This document shows positions 33,676-44,931 of a stretch of 64,000 nt of DNA, in pieces (within the stretch, counting starts at the first letter, position 1; the number at the start of each line of letters is the position of its first letter). The translations under genes and the position numbers were made by a program. The notes under the pieces are model-generated. The model saw only the letters and a list, made by a program, of their open reading frames with translations, did not search any database and was not told the origin of the DNA. Source of the DNA: Rhynchopus euleeides (taxonomy: Eukaryota > Euglenozoa > Diplonemea > Diplonemida > Diplonemidae); NCBI GenBank assembly GCA_963210315.1, contig OY723263.1, forward strand, positions 868,001 to 932,000, in the 5' to 3' direction.

Positions 33676-33830
33676 CGTTCCAAAATATTTACGTTCCATA
33701 ATATTTACGTTCCAAAATATTTACGTATACGGTACATGTATTATACATGTATAATAGTTGACATGCAAGTATTATACATGTATAATACATGTATATACTT
33801 GTAGTTATACATGTAAAATTTACAAGATCC
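33676..33830. repeat. tandem GTTCCAAAATATTTAC units and ACATGTATAATACATG palindromes
   Basis: Three head-to-tail units of GTTCC(A/T)(A/T)AATATTTAC are followed by AT-rich palindromes based on TACATGTATAATACATG (about 33735-33815). The unit matches the tips of the adjacent miniature element. Confidence 0.8.
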
Positions 33831-34195
33831 CACCGTGGGGGCAATCCCCGAAGACACCACCTTAAGCAAAAAAAAGGGAGTCCCTTTTGTAGCCACACCA
33901 CCAGGCGGAATTCATGGCGATAAAACCCGGGTCTGCAAATGGTTATGTCGTCAGTGATTTTCCCCCGTGGCGAAAAAATAAAATTTCGCAAAAAAAAAAA
34001 TCTCTGGAAAAATCGTCCGGCGAAAAAAGTTTTTTCGCCACGGGGGTTTTTGGTGGGAATTTTTCAGGGGGTCTGGGGAGAGGTCCTGGAGGAAAAAACA
34101 TCAGGCCCAGGAAAAAAATGGGAGGGCCTGCTCTGTGAGCCCCACCAAGCAGTTACAGATTGGCAGGACAAGACCTGCAGAGGGTGGCTGCAAAG

Positions 34196-34388
34196 AACAG
34201 ATGTTCACTACCGTGGCCTCTGGCGGCTGCGGGGCTCCGCCCCCCAGACCCCCCTTGTGGAACCCAGGCCCACCAGCCGTAGCAACCCCAGGAATGCGAA
34301 AACGCCTAAAATCTGTAGCCTCGACGGGACGGATGTTCACTACCGTGGCCTCCGGCGGGTCTGGGGGGCTCCGCCCCCCAGACCCCCC
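34196..34388 (+). repeat. pair of dispersed hairpin modules (copies 4 and 5)
   Basis: Modules at 34196-34254 and 34329-34388 in plus orientation. The second keeps ATGTTCACTACCGTGGCC and the GGGGGGCTCCGCCCCCC stem with a one-base extra G. Confidence 0.85.
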
Positions 34389-34843
34389 CTGTCGCGTGTG
34401 CCTGTCTCGCAAGTCCTTGGGCGTATGCGACTGGCCATCTCCGCGTAGTCTCGGGCGCGCGAAGCGCGCCCGAGAAAATTTTTTCCGAGTGGGAAAAATT
34501 TTTTTCGCCGTCATTTTTGAGATTTTCAGCGGAGAGGAAAATCACTGTATGTCACAGGTGTGTTTTTAATCCCCGGTCTTCCCAGCCAAAAACCCCCGAT
34601 TCATCCCCGCTTTTTTCCAGCAAAAAATGGTACCCAACGTCCCTCCTCCCCAGTGTGGGGCCCTTGGTCTTGTACCAAATGGGTTCCTTCCACGGTTCCT
34701 CCCGCTCGCGCCATCCTCGGGTGCTGGAGGAAACCCCCAAAAAAACGGCTTTCGGGACCGTTATTCCGACGATACCCCCGATATGCCAGGTGAAACAGCC
34801 CAAGGACTTGCTGCGGTTACTAGACGGGCAAACACACGCTCCA

Positions 34844-35075
34844 CGGGGGGTCCGGGGGGCGGAGCCCCCCAGCCGCCGGAGGCCACGGTAGTGAACATCT
34901 GTTCATTGTGGGCGTACAGATTCTGTGTGAGTTGGCTGCGTCCTCCTGAGGCTACCGGAGCTGTTGGATTCCTGACCTGATGGGAATCGACGGACTTGGG
35001 TACGAGATATCCGCCACAGGGGGGTCTGGGGGGCGGAGCCCCCCAGCCGCCGGAGGCCACGGTAGTGAACGTCTG
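34844..35075 (-). repeat. pair of dispersed hairpin modules (copies 6 and 7), inverted
   Basis: Modules at about 34844-34904 and 35019-35075 on the minus strand, facing the pair at 34196-34388 and so forming a larger inverted arrangement. Confidence 0.85.
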
Positions 35076-35079
35076 GCTC

Positions 35080-35170
35080 TTGGCTGGAAAAAAAGCCAGA
35101 TTTTGGCTGGAAAAAAACCGGTTTTTTGCTGGAAAAAAAACCTGGTTTTGGCTGGAAAAAAACCGGAAAA
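35080..35170 (+). repeat. minisatellite of TTTTGGCTGGAAAAAAA units
   Basis: Five imperfect head-to-tail units of about 18 bp, directly following hairpin module 7. Confidence 0.8.
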
Positions 35171-36071
35171 AGGGCGGATGCCAAAAAGACTCATCCTCAT
35201 CCCCCACTAGAAATACACCTGGTATGTCGTGTGAAAAAAAAACCCCTTGCTGGAGAAAGAGTGCCCAGCTGCAGCCCGAGAAGGGTTGGGGATGGTTCGT
35301 ATCGTTTGAAGCCAACAACAAGTTGTTCAGCGGAAGGGGGGGGGGGTGGGGTGGAATCTTCAGGCAATATATGGCGAAAGGATCCACACCAACGCTTCCC
35401 CCAGCCCCCCCCCCCCCTCCTTCCCCCCCCCCCCCTCGACACGCATTGTGAGCACGCGTGAACGTTTGCTTTGATCCGCCGAACATCTGCCGAGCGCACC
35501 CTGCTCGATGATGGGATCTCCACTGGAACCTGAAAAGGCATTCCTGAACGGAGCACTGCACCAACCACATCGTATGCGTCGCACCGATTCAGATTCGGTG
35601 TTGGCCCAGAGGGATCATCCCTTTGGCAAAAAAGCTGATTGTTCATCGGGTGTGCCGCACAGAGAGACAGCTCTCCGATCTCATGGATGGGGTGTCTTCT
35701 CCGGGCAGTGTCAGCCGTTCTTTGCCACCGCATAGACAGCACACAGCACCCACGCCGCGCGCTTGTTTTGTTTGTTTTTGAATTGAATACACCCTACAAC
35801 ACCACACATGGGCTACCAGCTCCACTGCCTTCCTGCTTTGGAAATCGAAACAGACCAGAAACCAGACACGGGGGCATACGGGAGGCTGGGAATAAGGCAG
35901 AACCGCCTATGGAAGGAGAGAAAAGGGATGGACGGTGACAGGCACTGCGCCACACGGGGGAGGGGCGGGCGGGGTGGGGGCAGTGTTGAAATATACGTAT
36001 AATACGTATACGTATATATACGTATACGTGGCCCCCTCAGAATACCCTGGTTTTCGGCCTTTTTGTTGGTA

Positions 36072-36229
36072 CCTAGGGTACCCCGAGAGAATGTCACCCC
36101 CCTCGAGGGCCCAGGGCCGAGGGGGGGGGTGACATTCTTCCCAGCCGCTACACAGGGCATCCGTTGGAGAATGTCACCCCCCAAGCGGAGGCCGAGGGGG
36201 GGGGTGACATTCTCTCGGGGTATCCTAGG
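36072..36229. mobile_element. 158-bp TIR element nested in the hAT-like element
   Basis: Ends are inverted, CCTAGGGTACCCCGAG with one mismatch, continuing AGAATGTCACCCCCC. TA flanks are at 36070-36071 and 36230-36231. Internal copies of the GTGACATTCT motif make two smaller stem-loops. The terminal CCTAGGG resembles CCTGGGA of the 5185 and 27346 elements. Confidence 0.78.
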
Positions 36230-36313
36230 TACTCCGTGGGAAGGCTTTAGTCATCCCCCAGTCACCTCTCACGCCCGTTCCCATCACCCTGCGGCCTTGA
36301 CGTGCGCACAGGA

Positions 36314-36357
36314 TGGCAAGGTGACCAACGGTACCGGTACCGTTGGTCACCTTGCCA
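36314..36357. repeat. 44-bp perfect palindrome
   Basis: The half-site TGGCAAGGTGACCAACGGTA followed by CC is mirrored exactly with no spacer. It lies inside the hAT-like element. Confidence 0.95.
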
Positions 36358-36747
36358 CAGGCTCAGCCTGTGTAGTACCCTCCTCACTGCAATATATGCC
36401 TGAGGAGGGGAAGAAGCAGAAGTGGGCTGAGGCGTGGGTCGTGGAGGACCTGGCGGGGGAAGGGTTGATGACGTTATACATTCGTGTTTTTATGGGCGGT
36501 GCAGCGAAGTGCAGTGCACATTTCCTTGGCGAGGTGGTGTCAGGGTTTGCCCCGGCACCGCCAAGAAGGAGCAGGTGTACCATGCCTTCCTCAAAGAGCC
36601 CATTGGGCTCGGGTATCCGCCACCGCCCGAGCACCGCGTATACTACGTATATATACGTATTTTAGGGTATAATACGCGACGTATATATACGTATATATAC
36701 TCGATACGTAGCGGGGGGTCAGGGTATATTACAACACTGGGTGGGGG

Positions 36748-37725
36748 GGGGGGTCAACTTGTCAAATCTGGAGACGAAATGAAACAGAGGAGGGAGGAGG
36801 TGTACGGGGGGGAAGTGGGTCAGCCACAACAGCAGGGAAGGAGTAGGGGTGGCGGGGTGGGTATGGGGGGGGGGGGGGGGTGGGATGCAGGAAGATAGAA
36901 ATGAAAACGAAGGTGGTTTGACACACGTATCGTTCTTCCGGATGACGAGACCCGGCTCACCTTTCTCCCTCGCCCCACACCCCTCCCCTTCCCTCAACCC
37001 AACTTCGAAGGATCTGAAGGATTTGAACAATTTCCGGCCGTGCTTCCATGAGAGGAACTGTTGTTCCAGGTTCTTCTGGGCACACGGTGACACTGTCTTG
37101 TATCGCCTCGTTTCACCGGGTTCTGGAAACATGGCATTGCCCTTTCCCACCTCGTTCTCTTGAACTTTCTCTTTCGTGCAGGTTGCACCGAGCAAACTGG
37201 GGTCTGATGCGAGCCTCACAGCCAACACACGCCACACACAACCGCACCACCGCCCCCAACCCCCGAAACAATCTCTGGGTGCCATTGTCCAGGAGATTTC
37301 ATTTTTCGCCTAACATACCCTATGGACACACAGCCCTTGAAAGCAGCAGTGTCAACTGCAGCTCACTCACATATGGCCGGGGGTTAATAAGGAAGACGGG
37401 CGACGGAGGTGGGTGTTCCCGCTGGAGAGTCAGGGTGCGGCATGTGGAGCCACCGCGGGAGGGTAGGGTCACACAGGGGTGGGGTGGGGCAGTTGATAAG
37501 CTGGAGCACATCAAGCGCGTGGCGCGAAACAGAGGCAGGAGGGAAGGGGGGTGGGGGTGGTTCAGAGTAGAATGTAGAATTGATGGGGGTAGGGGGGGAC
37601 GGGGGCGATCCGTCATGAGATGATCCTGCCGCAGATAGCCCATATCTGATCGGAAAGGACTCCACTGGGCCACCGACTGTCCCCCCCCCCCCCTTCCCCA
37701 CCTCCGCCCACATCCAGGCATGTCG
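36748..37725. other. intergenic, no supported gene
   Basis: Starts with a long poly-G stretch (36740-36755, 36868-36880). The remaining frames are short or compositionally biased. Confidence 0.45.
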
Positions 37726-37992
37726 CTAAGCGTCGACCGTCGACCCAGTGATTTTGGGTTTCCCCCCCCATAAAAAAGCGTCGACCCAGCGTCGACCCAG
37801 TGGACTGGGTTGACGCTTGGTCGAGGCTTGGAGCGTCGACCTAGTGGAACTGGGTTGCCATTCAAGCCTGGACCAAGCGTCAACCCATTTATTACACTGG
37901 GTCGACGCTAACCTAGCGTTGGCCCGGTTACACTGGGTCGACGCTCACCAAGCGTCGACCAAGCGTCAACCCACTTTCACTGGGTCGACGTC
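37726..37992. repeat. array of GTCGAC-centred direct and inverted repeats
   Basis: At least ten copies of a motif like AAGCGTCGACCCAGTG or its reverse CACTGGGTCGACGCTT, some with GTCAAC, are interleaved in both orientations over about 270 bp. A single related GCGTCAACCCACC lies at 38531, beyond a pair of hairpin modules, and may mark the other edge of one composite unit. Confidence 0.85.
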
Positions 37993-38014
37993 GAAGAGAG
38001 TATGGTTTTGCAGG

Positions 38015-38248
38015 AACAGATGCTCACTACCGTGGCCTCCGGCGGCTGGGGGGCTCCGCCCCCCAGACCCCCCTGTGGCGTATGTCTCGTACTCAAGTCA
38101 TTCGATTCCCACCGGGTCAGGGAATCCACCCACTCCAGTAGCCTCAGGAGGACGCAGCCAACTCACACAGAATCTGTACGCCCACAATGAACAGATGCTC
38201 ACTACCGTGGCCTCCGGCGGCTGGGGGGCCCTGCCCCCCAGACCCCCC
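38015..38248 (+). repeat. pair of dispersed hairpin modules (copies 8 and 9)
   Basis: Modules at 38015-38073 and 38189-38248, plus strand, spaced 174 bp. The spacer is conserved with the other pairs (CAGTAGCCTCAGGAGGACG, then ACACAGAATCTGTACGCCC). Confidence 0.88.
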
Positions 38249-38559
38249 ATCTCGCGTGCCCGTCTAGTAACCAAGTCCTTGCGCTTTGACGGCCGTGACA
38301 TATCAGGGGGCAGCGTCGAAATCATGGTCCCGAAAGCCATTTTTTGGTTTCCTCCGGCACCCGACGGCGCGAGCGGGAGAGGAACCACGGAAGGAACCCA
38401 GCGCCTCACACCGTGCCCACCTAGTGGTCCACCGATGGGAAAAATTGGCAACAACACGAGCGCGCGCGAAGCGCGCGCGAGAAAAATTGACCCCTAGTGT
38501 TTTCCCCCCTGATCCCCCCCCAAAACAGGAGCGTCAACCCACCAAATCTCCAAAATCGA

Positions 38560-41500
38560 AAAGTTAGCGACAGGCCTGGCCCACATCCCAGACCCCCCCC
38601 CCCGAAAGTACCATTAAACGACCCGTTGGAAATGTTGGACCAACATCGAAGAGATGCCTACGAAAGACCGCATGAAGAAACCGGACATGAGATCCATTTC
38701 ATTTCCGACGACACAACAACACACAGAACTGCCTGGGATGGGGGGGGGGGGTATGGTGTAGAAGTGACAGTCTCACTCACACTGAGACTCACTCCAATTA
38801 TTTTGGCATGATTGTCGAGAGTGAAGGCCCGACAATTCTCCCATGTAGGGGGGAGGGGGGCAACCGTGGCTCTGTCCGGAGGGGGGAAGGGGTGAAAAAG
38901 AATTGCCGGGTTTCTTTTGTTTTGTTTGTGCAACCTTCTGGTCACCTGCACGTTGGGGCGTGGAGTGTAGGTGAACAAAACATTGCTCCCACTGCAACCT
39001 TTTTCGATCTGAACGCTTTCCGTGAGCACGGTGCGTTTGTTACAAAAAAATCGGGGGGAACATTCGTTCGTACAACTAAACAAACCAGATAGGAGCGGCG
39101 GGGGGGTCGAACGGTTATTACTGTGAATCACAAAGAGGGGGTGGGTGGGGAGTGACAGTGTTTCGTGGTCTCCGTCCTCCCCCCCACCCCACCCCCCTTC
39201 CCGCTGAACCCGGATCCGGGGTGTTCCCGCATGGGGTGGGGGGGACCGTTATCTGGAGAGACAAGGATAGGTGGGGCAAAGAGGGCACCGCCACCACCCA
39301 CATCTCCATTCGAAACTGCGGAGTGGTGCAGCCCCACCCACAGGAGCCATTGCTCGGACTGTGGGCTGCTGAGGGGCCACCAGTACCCCACAGACGACAC
39401 GTAGATTTTTTTGTAGGAATGCGGAGTGGAGAGCACACGCACAGAGACATATCCCTGCCTCTTGATATGCTGGTATTACCCACTGTATCCCCACCCACAC
39501 GTGCATCTTCATATATTTGTGTCGACACACACCGAGCAGAACTTGCTCTTGGCATGGTCACTTTTTCTGGTGGTGTTTAGCGCAGGTCACGTCTGGTGGT
39601 ACCTCAACTCGTTAACACACCTTCTCCACCCACATTCGGAAGATGCGGGCGTACTCCCCGACAAGCGGGGAGGGGGGGGACATTGAGCTCCAAGGCTCCA
39701 AGTCGCGGAGCGATTATTTCATTTTGCCCTCATTCTGTCTTGCTCGCCCCATTGCCTTTTTTCCTTCACACTTTATACTGGGGTTGGGGATGTGAGAATG
39801 CCTGCTCCAGCAGTGTGTGAATCGCAGCAGACGCCAGGCTCCTGAAAACTATAAAACCACACGTAGTGGGGGAGGGGAGGGGGAGAGAAAGCCGCGGTGA
39901 TCCTGCAACGTGCAATGGGATATTGCCATGTAAAGCGGCGTGCAGTCACCCGCTGGCTGTATCCTCTGAAACATTCCGGAACGTTTCGGCAGCCATTCCA
40001 TCTGACTGTCCTGCAAACAAAGTACCAAGGGCTGACAACACCAGCATCCGAATACCCTCAACAACGTGAGTCATCGGAGGAAAGTGAAATAGAAGAAAAG
40101 GTAAAAGTGATTCATCGGGGAGGGGGGGGGGCACAATCGGAAATACAGGGAAAATTCAAAAGGAGGGGGGAAGAAGGTAAGCAGGAGAACCAAGATGGCT
40201 TGGTTGAGAACACATGGGGGTTGGTGGGGGGGGGGGGGGGTTTTGTCGTAACTTCGGCAAAGATGCAATGTTGGCCGGAATGACATACACCCCGTTCTCT
40301 GTGCGCACCTTGCGTGCGCGATGTGTTCCGGGCAACAGACACCTGTCCTCCTTACGATGTCAAACTCTCTGAGCACAGCGCAGGCGGCCCCTGTCTCCTG
40401 CCATCGCGCTGGCCCCTGCCTCTTTGATACGCGCATCGTGTAGTTGTATCAATACCAACTTACACTGTGAAACGTTGGTCGGGGGGGGGGGGGGGGGGTT
40501 GGTGCAGTGTCTTCGGGGAGAGGGACGGCATCGAGGCACCGACCCCGCTTCCCCTGGCACCAGGCAAGCGGGCTTGGGTGAGGTTGTGTGTCTCGTTCCT
40601 GGGGGAGGGGGCGGACGAGAGATGAAAATATCCGGTGAGGTGGGGGGGGTGCCACTCAGGGGGCAGGGAATAGAACCGAGCATGCATGTGTATTTTCCCT
40701 ACGACGCATGCTGGTACAGCTGTGGCGTCCAGTCGTGAGGCATCGCACACATGAGATGCGACCATCCGGTGCACTGCCCACGCTTCCTGGCGCCTCGTTC
40801 GTAGTTAAAGAGAACGGAAGACAGATCGCACGGCGATTATGTGTTTGTTGAAGACTTCTCAATACAATACACACATACACAGTAGTGCACATCATTAAGA
40901 GCGGCCCCTGCACAGGGTTGTCGCCCAGCTTTAAAAAACTGGGCAAACGGTACGCACAACTGCAGGGCACGCCGCTGACCCTAGGCTTACCTTTTCCTGT
41001 TCAAAAGTCTTGATTTTATCACGCAGAAAGTGCCTCGCAATCTTCAGTCCGCAAGGCGAGCTGTGTGCGTCGGTGGTTTGTCATGAATTTGAATTTCGTT
41101 TTGTTGGCTTCGTGACGCAGCACTCCGAAAACCGAAACCCCCCCAAGAGGGGGGCAGGCTTTTGTGGACCTCGGGAAGCGGAGGACCCTTTGGAGGCCAG
41201 GGAACGTGTTTGCAGGCAGACTGCCAGCTGGCAAGCGGCTGACTCGGTGAAGGTAGTGTACCCGACCCAGACACGCTCAGCACAGGGATAAGAGAAAAGG
41301 GAACAGCCCCGAGGTTTCCCAGCGAAGGACATCCTTTATCCTTTGGATGCACAGCCGCTAACTCGACATCCACGACGATTCGGCAAGCGACGTGCACAAA
41401 GGCTCCCTTTTTCCTTCCCCGCCCGTTTTGTTGGATGTGTGATCCCCAGAAAAGAATGAAAAGACACGGCGCGTAGACATACGCTCCAGCCCACCACGGG

Positions 41501-43503
41501 TGGCACGCATAACTTACCCGAACACCCCCCGCCCCTCCCCATGATGCCAACAGACGTGTGAGGCACAGGCCGGAGGGATCGTGCTCCTGTGCAAAGGGAC
41601 CAGTGCAGGCGGTACTGGCGTCACCGCCCCTTACCTCCTCCTTTGCGCGCTGCATCTTCCCATATTCTGGCACATTGAGAGGAGCGACACACATGCAACG
41701 GCATGAGCGCATCCACCTCGCCTACCCACCCCTTTACCAACAGGCATTTTTTTTTGGGTTCGCGAGCCGACTAAACAGCGGTCCACGGGAGACCGCTGCG
41801 CAACAGCCAGACGCACCTGCCTATGTTCCGTTTTCCTGGCTGTTCAGCGAGTTGCCCATATTACGTCCCCTCTCCAAACGTGAGGGGGCCGAACACAGGG
41901 CAAACCGCCGTGAGATATCAAGCCCTCACCTGCCTGCAAAAGACACTGCAGAACTAGATAGAGGAAGAGGACAGAACGGCAGAACGGCGGGTGGGGAGGG
42001 GCATCTTTGGTGTGGCAATAAAGGGATCCTGTTGCAGAAGCAGAACGGAGGTGTTCATATCTTCTGAATGGTTGTTTGGCAACGTGTCACGGCACGGCTG
42101 TCTCAGAGATTCGGTTGCTTGCGTTGACAACGCCATCCGTGCCCCACGTCGTTTGACATATATTAGCGAGCGAGAATGCAATGATGCCTGTTCGCAATCG
42201 CCTTCGTTCTGGAGATGAAGAAGAAAAATCACACCATGGATGCGGAGGCAAGACTACAGATCATGACTGGTGAACGTTGTGTTTTTTGCCAGAAGGCGAT
42301 ATTAATGGGTTCTCTCATTAAGGCCCCTCCCGACCGCCCCCCCCCCCCCTCACTTCTCTTACCTTGGGCCGGCCTGGGGTGTTACGTGTAGCTTCGGTTC
42401 GCATAACTGCAAGCACCACCTCCTAACTCCCTCCTCGGCAACCTTCACCCCCCACCCCCACCCCCCCCCCTCACCCACGACAGCTTGAGGACACCTAAAC
42501 ATAACAGCGGTGGCCTTCACGCGGACATCAAATGTACGGGAGGAAGGCGGGTGGGGCAGGAGGGGGGGGGGCAGTTCTTTTGTTACTGCCAAAAATATAG
42601 GGCTGGTCGAAGACAGGGTGGGGGGTGGGGCAGAAGACACCCCTGGCTTACACAATGTTGCCAGAAGGGTGTGGGAAAAAGTTGAGGGCGTGGGGGGGGG
42701 GGGGGGGGCTGAGTTGAGCCGGACGGATAAAACGAGGGGCGGGCGGGCGGGGGGGGGAGGTGACGGTTGCCTGAAAGGTGGCGGGATAATATATCACCCG
42801 CGCCAGCGAGTGGGGTTTTATCTGGAAGCACCATGAAAGGCGCTTCTGTGTATCATACGATACCCAGATCACATCCATGGCAGGCGCGGGGGCAGCGCAA
42901 GAGCAAATTTTCAACTCCAGCTCAAGCAACTCGGCACATCCTCCTTGAAAAGCGGTGGACAGTAAGGTTCGCACCGCTCTTCAGGCGACTCGGGCCTTTT
43001 TGACAGCAACGCACCAAACTCACCATATATAATCTACAGAACACAATGAGACGATGTGCGTGCGGAGGGGGGGGTGCGCCAGGTGACGTGCGGTGGGTGG
43101 GACCACCCCACACCCCAAGTGACCTGCAAAAAAAATACCCCCTCACCCAACTTCTCGGTTTTTGTTCGTTGCTTTTTTTTAGCTGCCGGTTTTCCGTTGT
43201 TGCCGGCAACGATTGGGTTGCCTCTAGGGGCACCCCCTTGGCTCCCTGTGTCAGAACCTGAGCCAGTGTGACCGCACCAGTTGGTTACAGTGCAGTGCGC
43301 CCTCACTGTATTCTGCACTTCTGAGCTAAGGCACCCCTCTCCCGGCATCATCAGCTTTTCTTTGACTCGTTTTCAACCTGATTTTTTTTCTCGAAACAGA
43401 ACCGAAGAAAATAGGATACGAAGGGAAGTTTTCAAAAGAGGACCCACCAGATCGAGATACTGCACGACAGAAACTACCAGATGGACGGGGTAAGCGCGAA
43501 GGA
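38560..43503. other. 4.9 kb region with no supported gene
   Basis: Many poly-G or poly-C runs (for example 38740, 40485, 42693) and frames up to 222 codons (41044-41712, minus) that lack motifs and compete with equally long frames on other strands. Nothing can be supported as a gene. Confidence 0.4.
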
Positions 43504-43935
43504 CTAGTCGAACCCGAAGATGAGCTCCTCATCTGCGTCTGCCTGAGAGGAAGCAGCAGCAGCTTCGTACTGAGACTCCATGGAGTCGATGCGTTCGGCC
43601 CGCTCAGTGCGGATAGCGGAACGGCTGTAAAGTGTGGTGTTGATTGGTGGCAATGTTGGTGGTGATTGGCGTAGCAGACTCTGTCCTGACGCTGCGGCCT
43701 CCAGGGGACACTACGCGATGCAAATTCGCTCACCCAAACTACAATACGATTGGTGTTGACTGGTGGTGATCCTGACAATTGAAGTAGAGAATGGGACATA
43801 CTCTGCAGGGGACGCACGCGTCGCCTGGACCTCACGGGCGTCTGCGTCTTTCTGCAGGTTCTCGCCCATCTTCGTCTCCATTACAGACACCGTGGGTGTC
43901 GTCGACATGTACTTGCAGCTCACGGCTCGACGCAT
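43504..43935 (-). CDS. small two-exon gene, unknown acidic helical protein
   Basis: Exon 1 (43935-43802) ends at a GTATGTCCC donor. Exon 2 (43624-43504) begins after an ACACTTTACAG acceptor. The phases match (two bases plus one), giving 84 residues and a TAG at 43504. The 177-nt intron resembles the confirmed short introns. The peptide is charged and probably helical (VMETKMGENLQKDADARE; then RTERAERIDSMESQYEAAAA) and ends acidic (DEELIFGFD). An in-frame Met at the tenth residue is an alternative start. Both exons have the codon style of the neighbouring large genes. I do not recognise the family. Confidence 0.5.
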
Positions 43936-44931
43936 CGTGACAGCACTGCACAGTCTAACTCTAGGGGTATGAGAGAGAGAGGGGGGGGGGGGCAGGGGGG
44001 TGGTATGAATCAAAAAAATCAGGCTCTCAAGCAGTCTAATGAGAACACCTCCAGGACAGATGTGGGATCAAGCCAGCTGCACACAAGACAGCGAGATCAC
44101 AAAAAGAAGAGGGGGTGGGGAGGGCAGTCTTGGGGAAGCAAAGACTGGGCCGAAAAAAAAATAGAGATGGTTTGGGGAAGGGAGGCGAAGCAGGCCGGCC
44201 GGAGGCTGGCTCAATGTGTATTGGTGGGTGGGCGTGTCGGAATATGAAAAGGGACCGCGCTGCATTTGGTGGTGTGGGGTGGTGTGGGGTAGTGTTGGTG
44301 CAATGCGATGCGCCTCATCTCAGGCAGATTGCCAGATTTGTAAAAGCGGAAGGGATGGGGGTCGGGGGGATGCGTGGGGCCACCCACCAACGGCAACATA
44401 TATCCTCTATACGGGGCACCTGCCACCTTCCCTCCGACGAGGAGTCGTGCCACCTCTACCCGATTCGACACACACACAGAACGTTGCCTGGGCCTGGCCA
44501 GCCAGGTCGACCAGTTGTTTGACTAGCCACCCGTCTGGTTGAAATCTATTGACACTAAAAGGCAGCGCGTCGTTCAACTCCCCCTCTCCACCGCATCTCA
44601 ATCCCCACCCCGGGATCCTTCGCTCAGAAGTGCGGTAAAGCGAGCCGCCTCACGGAAATGGAGGCAAACTGACACGTTTGTTTGACACAGAGCAAAAGTC
44701 CCCCCCCCCCCCATGCATGCTGCTGAGGCAACACAACCCCTGCGGCACGCCTCCGGAACACACTCCCCCCCCCCCCACCACCAACCAGGCTAGAATCATA
44801 CAGCACAAACACACCCTCGGGAAGGCCTGTGGTCAGGACCAGGATCAGCCTAAGCCAGGAGGGACCCACAGCAAATCCCTCCCCCCCCCCCCCCCCACCG
44901 ACGGAAGATTCTCCCCTCCTCTCCCTCTGGC
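43936..44931. other. intergenic, no supported gene
   Basis: Between the small two-exon gene and the 3' end of the duplicated-domain gene. Contains G and C runs (43980, 44699, 44767, 44882) and no convincing frame. Confidence 0.5.

Larger units (their letters stand above)
33831..35980. other. 2.1 kb repeat-rich intergenic region, no supported gene
   Basis: Contains four hairpin modules, GC palindromes (GGGCGCGCGAAGCGCGCCC near 34451), a short minisatellite and G or C runs (35335, 35405). No coding frame is convincing. Confidence 0.55.
35981..36739. mobile_element. hAT-like non-autonomous element with 8-bp target duplication
   Basis: The termini are CAGTGTTG(A/T)AATATAC inverted repeats. The 8-bp direct repeat GGTGGGGG flanks both sides (35973-35980 and 36740-36747), as expected for hAT elements. 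The low complexity of that 8-mer makes the match less decisive than usual. The subterminal DNA is rich in TATACGTATA palindromes. A 158-bp TIR element (36072-36229) and a 44-bp perfect palindrome (36314-36357) lie inside. There is no transposase domain. Confidence 0.68.

Noticed and set aside
41044..41712. 222-codon minus-strand frame
   Set aside because: No recognisable motif, biased composition, and competing plus-strand frames of similar quality.
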